From: Pseudopelagicola sp.
GTDB lineage: Bacteria > Pseudomonadota > Alphaproteobacteria > Rhodobacterales > Rhodobacteraceae
Direction of reading: 5' to 3'
NCBI GenBank assembly: GCA_026195905.1
Contig: JAPHRE010000045.1
Coordinates: 1 to 49,194 of the forward strand
DNA length: 49,194 nt
Below the pieces are notes generated by a model. It was not told the origin of the DNA and searched no databases. It worked only from the letters and a program-made list of their open reading frames with translations. Below, piece after piece: positions 45,696 through 49,194 of the stretch. Position numbers and translations under genes: made by a program. Within the stretch, counting starts at the first letter, position 1; the number at the start of each line of letters is the position of its first letter.

Positions 45696-46306
45696 TGGTC
45701 TGCCTCATCCAACAGTTGTGCTTTTCGCAGGTCATCTTTGAGACGTGCCCATTCCGCTTTCAAGTAGGCCCTTCCGCTAGACGTCACTTCACCGAGAACA
45801 GCTCCAATCTCTTCATCACTTTTCGCTTTTCTAAAGGCTTCATTAAGGTTCTTTGATAGCTCTCTTGCCAACGGCTCCTCCGTATTGAGGCGCATTTCGA
45901 TTTTGGCGCGAAGAGCAAACATTCTTGTAATGTCATCAACACCTTTCCTATGAAAGGCCAAGCTTGAGTATTCGATAATATCATCGCGCATCTCGCTTAT
46001 CCAAGCCTGTCGGAATTGGGAGACTTGAAGTTCTGATTGAACCCTTTGAATCAGCGCCTCTCTCTGATGTGAAGCCTCTGCCGCCAGTGCATCTCGCCTA
46101 TCCGCAGCCTTGTTCGAAATGTGCGATGTCAACAGAGCAAGAAGGGAGACAAGTGCGAGAGTTCCGAGAGAAATGATTGTGCCGCTATATCGCTTCACGA
46201 AGTTTTCAAATTCCTCCATCGGCAAACCGAAAAAGTAAATTGCTAGGACAATAACGAATACAGGCAATCCAACAATTGCCGCGAAGTCTTTATAGACCTT
46301 TAGCAT
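45692..46306 (-). CDS. AT-rich gene for a two-segment membrane protein, unknown
   Basis: A 204-residue protein with hydrophobic segments at about 8-29 and 43-63, then a coiled, charged cytoplasmic part with SQFRQAWISEMRDDIIEYSS near residue 98. Base composition is unlike its neighbours: 26 and 29 G/C in the two 60-base stretches from 45781, against 37 at 45001-45060 and 42 at 47461-47520. The start ATG overlaps the ATPase stop (TGATG) behind GGAGGGGGA, and its own stop overlaps the next start, so the acquired gene is fully fitted into the operon. A GTG one codon upstream is possible. Confidence 0.85.
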   Translation of the reverse strand: MLKVYKDFAAIVGLPVFVIVLAIYFFGLPMEEFENFVKRYSGTIISLGTLALVSLLALLTSHISNKAADRRDALAAEASHQREALIQRVQSELQVSQFRQAWISEMRDDIIEYSSLAFHRKGVDDITRMFALRAKIEMRLNTEEPLARELSKNLNEAFRKAKSDEEIGAVLGEVTSSGRAYLKAEWARLKDDLRKAQLLDEADQ

Positions 46307-48237
46307 CACTCCCCCTCCAAATACCGCTTCTTCGCCTCGGCCATCCGGCGCATATCCCGCACGGCGTCTTCAATCGCCGCCTCGTCCGATTTCTCCGCAT
46401 AACGGAACTCTGAATCGGCGTAGCGGTTGATCTCCTGCACCACCATCTCAACGGTGATCGGCACCCGCAGCGCGGCGATCATGTCCTTTTTGCGCTCATA
46501 TGTCTGGAACAGGAACATCTCCGGATCTTCCATCCACTCGTCCGGCAATTCAAAGTCCATCGACCGGACCTTGACCGCATCCGTGATGTTCTTGATCGCC
46601 CGCCCCGTGAACCTCGGGTCGGCCTCCTGAATGGCCTTGAGATACGTCCCAAGCTTGGCAATCGTGTCCATCTCGCCAAGGTCCGCCTGCACCCGGTCAA
46701 AGACATTCATCAGTGTCGCCTCTTGCGGCCGCCCATGCGCCTCGAAACTACGCGCGACCGCCTTCTTGATCGCCTGCGCCTCGAACAACGCATGGCCCCC
46801 AAGCGGGATATCATGCCCCTTGCCCATCAATAGCGCGAGAATGTCGATATAATCCTCCCGCGTCTGCGGTCCATCGACAAGGAACCGCGCCCCGGCCCGC
46901 TGCCGCAGGGCATCATCGACGTTTTCGGGATAGTTGGAGAACATGCCAAAGGTGCAGTTGCCGCGCACCACCGTATTCGCCCCGGCAAAGGCCTCCATGA
47001 ACACCGCCGTGACCTCCTGCTGCCCGGCGCTCGACTGGCGATCGCCGCGCTTGCCTGCGATCTGGTCAATGTCGTCAATCGTGCCAAAGCCGATGACCAT
47101 TGGGTCCAAAACGTTTTGAATAAACGCCTTGGCGTTCTGTCCCGATTTGCCCTGATAGCTGTCGATATTGTCGATGCCGAAATTCTGATAGCGAAACGGA
47201 TAGCCCGCCACGGCGCAATACTCGTTCACCAACCCCGCCATCATCTGAATGAGCGTCGTCTTGCCCGTCCCCGGCGCGCCATCTCCCATAAAGGTAAAGA
47301 TAAACCCGCCCATCTCGGCAAAGGGGTTGAGGCGGCGGTCGAAATCATAGGCCATGAGCATCTTGGCAAGCTTCATCGCCTGATATTTCGCGATATGGTT
47401 CCCGACAACCTCATGCGGTTTCTTGAACGTCATAGTAAGGGCCGACCCCTTCGCCGCCCGCGCGGGCGTAAAGCCGTTGATCGTCAGGTCATCCGCCTCA
47501 ACCCGCCACCGCGCGCCAGCAAACGCACCCAACCGCCCCGCCGATTGCGCCCGAAGCGCGACCTTCTCCATCAACTGCTCGCCAAAGGCACAGACGCACG
47601 GCACAAGCCGCGCCTCCTCGCTCACATGCGCGGCAATGTCCTGATCCAACTCCCATAGCGCCCCATGCAAAGCCAACTGCGCATTGTCCGTAAGAACCTC
47701 TTCAACCTCGCCAACCTCGACGGAAACCTCGCCCATATAGGGCGCCAATAGATAGGCCAGCGTATTGCCGAACACATGCAACACCGCCAGCGCCTCCGCC
47801 GCCAAAAGTTCCGAGAACTCCGCCTTGCGATCCTCGCGCAACGCCCCGGCCAAATTCTCGCGCTTCATTTCGGCCAACCCCGACGCCTCCGAGAAAGTCT
47901 CGCCAATCGCCAGTGCAATCGCCAACGCCCGGCGCATCGCGTTCATCACATTGGCCTGCGCCGGCGACACAAGCGGATCATCGCCATCCGCGCCTTCGAT
48001 CCGCTCAACCAAATGTACACCTTCTGGCCGCGCCGTGGATCGCGTGACCAATCCCGGCGTGGTCGACCGAAACCGCCGCCGCCCCGCCAAACCAGACGAC
48101 CGCTCCGCCGGGGCCATGCCCTTGCCCTTGGCAATGCGCGGCGTGTGATTGAACCCGTCAAGCATCCCGAACGCAGCCTCGTAATGCTTGCGAATATCCT
48201 CCTCCCGAAGCTCCATAAGGTCCGACGTAACACTCAT
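46306..48237 (-). CDS. AAA+ family ATPase
   Basis: A 643-residue protein. The N-terminal 300 residues are not a domain that I recognise. The AAA+ module has Walker A GDGAPGTGKT (residues 318-327), Walker B ending DDID (388-391), a sensor-1 asparagine in MFSNYPENV (N435) and candidate arginine fingers R445/R447 in LRQRAG. A C-terminal helical part of about 190 residues follows. No signal peptide or membrane segment. It appears to be the motor of an operon otherwise made of unknown proteins. Possible roles are protein remodelling or disassembly of a membrane-linked complex. Confidence 0.92.
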   Translation of the reverse strand: MSVTSDLMELREEDIRKHYEAAFGMLDGFNHTPRIAKGKGMAPAERSSGLAGRRRFRSTTPGLVTRSTARPEGVHLVERIEGADGDDPLVSPAQANVMNAMRRALAIALAIGETFSEASGLAEMKRENLAGALREDRKAEFSELLAAEALAVLHVFGNTLAYLLAPYMGEVSVEVGEVEEVLTDNAQLALHGALWELDQDIAAHVSEEARLVPCVCAFGEQLMEKVALRAQSAGRLGAFAGARWRVEADDLTINGFTPARAAKGSALTMTFKKPHEVVGNHIAKYQAMKLAKMLMAYDFDRRLNPFAEMGGFIFTFMGDGAPGTGKTTLIQMMAGLVNEYCAVAGYPFRYQNFGIDNIDSYQGKSGQNAKAFIQNVLDPMVIGFGTIDDIDQIAGKRGDRQSSAGQQEVTAVFMEAFAGANTVVRGNCTFGMFSNYPENVDDALRQRAGARFLVDGPQTREDYIDILALLMGKGHDIPLGGHALFEAQAIKKAVARSFEAHGRPQEATLMNVFDRVQADLGEMDTIAKLGTYLKAIQEADPRFTGRAIKNITDAVKVRSMDFELPDEWMEDPEMFLFQTYERKKDMIAALRVPITVEMVVQEINRYADSEFRYAEKSDEAAIEDAVRDMRRMAEAKKRYLEGE

Positions 48238-48274
48238 CTCTCAAACTCCTCACATGCCGGGCCAAACCCCGTAG

Positions 48275-48292
48275 GCCGGGCTTCAGCCCGGC
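48275..48292 (-). other. Hairpin between the partial gene and the AAA+ gene
   Basis: GCCGGGCT and AGCCCGGC are perfect 8-bp arms with a 2-base loop, in the 60-base gap. Its GC-rich form resembles dispersed REP-like hairpins, though I saw no second copy in this window. Very short loops like this favour cruciform or transcript-processing roles. Confidence 0.5.
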
Positions 48293-48297
48293 AACGC

Positions 48298-49194
48298 TCA
48301 ATACCGCAACACCCGTCCCTGCGGGCTGACGACATATTTCGTCACGCTGGCAAATCCCGGCGGGTTCAATTCCTCAAGCGCCTGAAAGGGGCGCTGTGGC
48401 AGGATGATGCTGCGCTCGGTGCGCGTCGCCCCGGTATCGACGCCCCGCCCCGAGAAGGGGTCGAGCGCAAACACCTCGCGCTCCACCGTCGAAAACCATC
48501 CCGCGCGCTCTTCTTCGACGCGCTCGCTCTGCAAATCCTCGACGGTCCAGGCCAGCGCCCAATCCTCGCCTTCAGGCGCGCGCGCGGCCTCAAGAACCTC
48601 GCGGATCGGCCCCGCCTGCTGGGTGAAGGCCGAGGAATACATCGGCCCCACATGATAGCGCCGTAGCCGCTTGGGATGCAGATCGTCAAAACTCTCGTCA
48701 AACCCGCGCGCAATGGTGACAAGCTTCAAACCCCCAAGGCTCTGGCTCATCAGATGCGCCTGCACCTCGGGCCAACGCCGCTCGTCCTTGGGCAGCGCCA
48801 CCTTGCCGCTATCCTCGACCTCCATAACGTAGATCGTCGGCAGGTTGATTTGGCTGTCATAAACCGCCCAATGCACCATGAATTTGCGCCGCCGCTCGGC
48901 CAATGTCGCAAGCCAGTAAACCTCCGGGTGGTTCTGCGCCCAGAACATCTCGCCCCGCATCAATTCCTCGTAATAGAGCCGCTGCGACAGCGCGAACTGA
49001 AGCCGCGTTGGAATCTCCTGCTCGCCAATGATCTTGCGGATCATCTCGTCCTTAAGCGCCTCCGAATCCGGCATACCGCGCAAATGCGCCTCGGCCTGCT
49101 GGGCATCATTGGCCATGACCAACAATTCGTTGAAAACAGGAAACCCGCTCTCCACCGCATCCATCTGGAGCGAGCCGAAAAACTGCCCGGTCTC
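48298..49194 (-). CDS. Unknown protein, 5' end outside the window
   Basis: The frame stays open to the window edge (ETGQFFGSLQ precedes a possible internal ATG at 49164), so the true start lies beyond it; 298 residues are visible. No signal peptide or motif that I recognise; the protein is rich in charged residues, with IDLHP-like loops absent and LRRYHVGPMYSS near the middle. The C-terminal part (ERSIILPQRPFQALEEL) is basic and aromatic. Same strand as, and 60 bases ahead of, the AAA+ gene, so probably first or second in the operon. Confidence 0.8.
   Translation of the reverse strand, partial: ETGQFFGSLQMDAVESGFPVFNELLVMANDAQQAEAHLRGMPDSEALKDEMIRKIIGEQEIPTRLQFALSQRLYYEELMRGEMFWAQNHPEVYWLATLAERRRKFMVHWAVYDSQINLPTIYVMEVEDSGKVALPKDERRWPEVQAHLMSQSLGGLKLVTIARGFDESFDDLHPKRLRRYHVGPMYSSAFTQQAGPIREVLEAARAPEGEDWALAWTVEDLQSERVEEERAGWFSTVEREVFALDPFSGRGVDTGATRTERSIILPQRPFQALEELNPPGFASVTKYVVSPQGRVLRY

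Overview
The window is a dense, GC-rich piece of an alphaproteobacterial chromosome, most likely from the Rhodobacteraceae (Roseobacter group). The pointers are the pckA / chvI-chvG-hprK-rapZ-EIIA-HPr block, the tpa-tauR-xsc order known from Rhodobacter capsulatus, a class I PHA synthase, and several protein families that I know mainly from this family (DUF6473, DUF1523, DUF6638). I found no tRNA, rRNA, insertion sequence, phage gene or CRISPR array.

Layout, left to right. (1) 1-2565: the 3' end of etfA, a DUF6473 gene on the other strand, and a 3-hydroxybutyryl-CoA dehydrogenase. (2) 2605-9983: a minus-strand block of response regulator ChvI, sensor kinase ChvG, HPr kinase, RapZ, a mannose-type EIIA, HPr and an acyltransferase, with pckA divergent from it. 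Two near-identical LacI-type operators (CceR-like) lie before pckA. (3) 10055-16355: PHA synthase on the minus strand, then a divergent two-gene RND efflux pump. (4) 16421-29253: one long minus-strand catabolic unit. It reads TetR regulator, medium-chain dehydrogenase, branched-chain-type ABC importer (two permeases, two ATPases) with an acyl-CoA ligase inside the set, binding protein, two acyl-CoA dehydrogenases and a molybdopterin oxidoreductase. (5) 29389-35784: cbbR divergent from cbbL-cbbS-cbbQ-cbbO, a form IA RuBisCO with its CbbQO activase, plus a small unknown gene. (6) 35881-37185: a LigB-type dioxygenase and smpB. (7) 37583-43401: taurine dissimilation (tpa, tauR, xsc and a sulfate/sulfite-exporter-like permease). 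(8) 43419-49194: a minus-strand run of six mostly uncharacterised genes around an AAA+ ATPase, running off the right edge.

How the parts fit (inference). The strain looks like a mixotroph. Taurine is deaminated and split to sulfite and acetyl phosphate. Fatty or cyclic acids are imported, activated to CoA thioesters and oxidised by acyl-CoA dehydrogenases that pass electrons to ETF. PEP carboxykinase and the PTS/ChvIG block balance gluconeogenesis, PHA stores surplus acetyl-CoA, and RuBisCO can use reducing power from organic or sulfur oxidation. Phosphoribulokinase, phosphotransacetylase, a taurine transporter and PTS enzyme I are not in the window and must lie elsewhere.

Most worth a second look: the AAA+ operon with an AT-rich membrane-protein gene spliced tightly into it; direct repeats with the same 23-bp period before both tpa and xsc; the small gene attached to the RuBisCO operon; and the importer/ligase/dehydrogenase/molybdoenzyme operon of unknown substrate.
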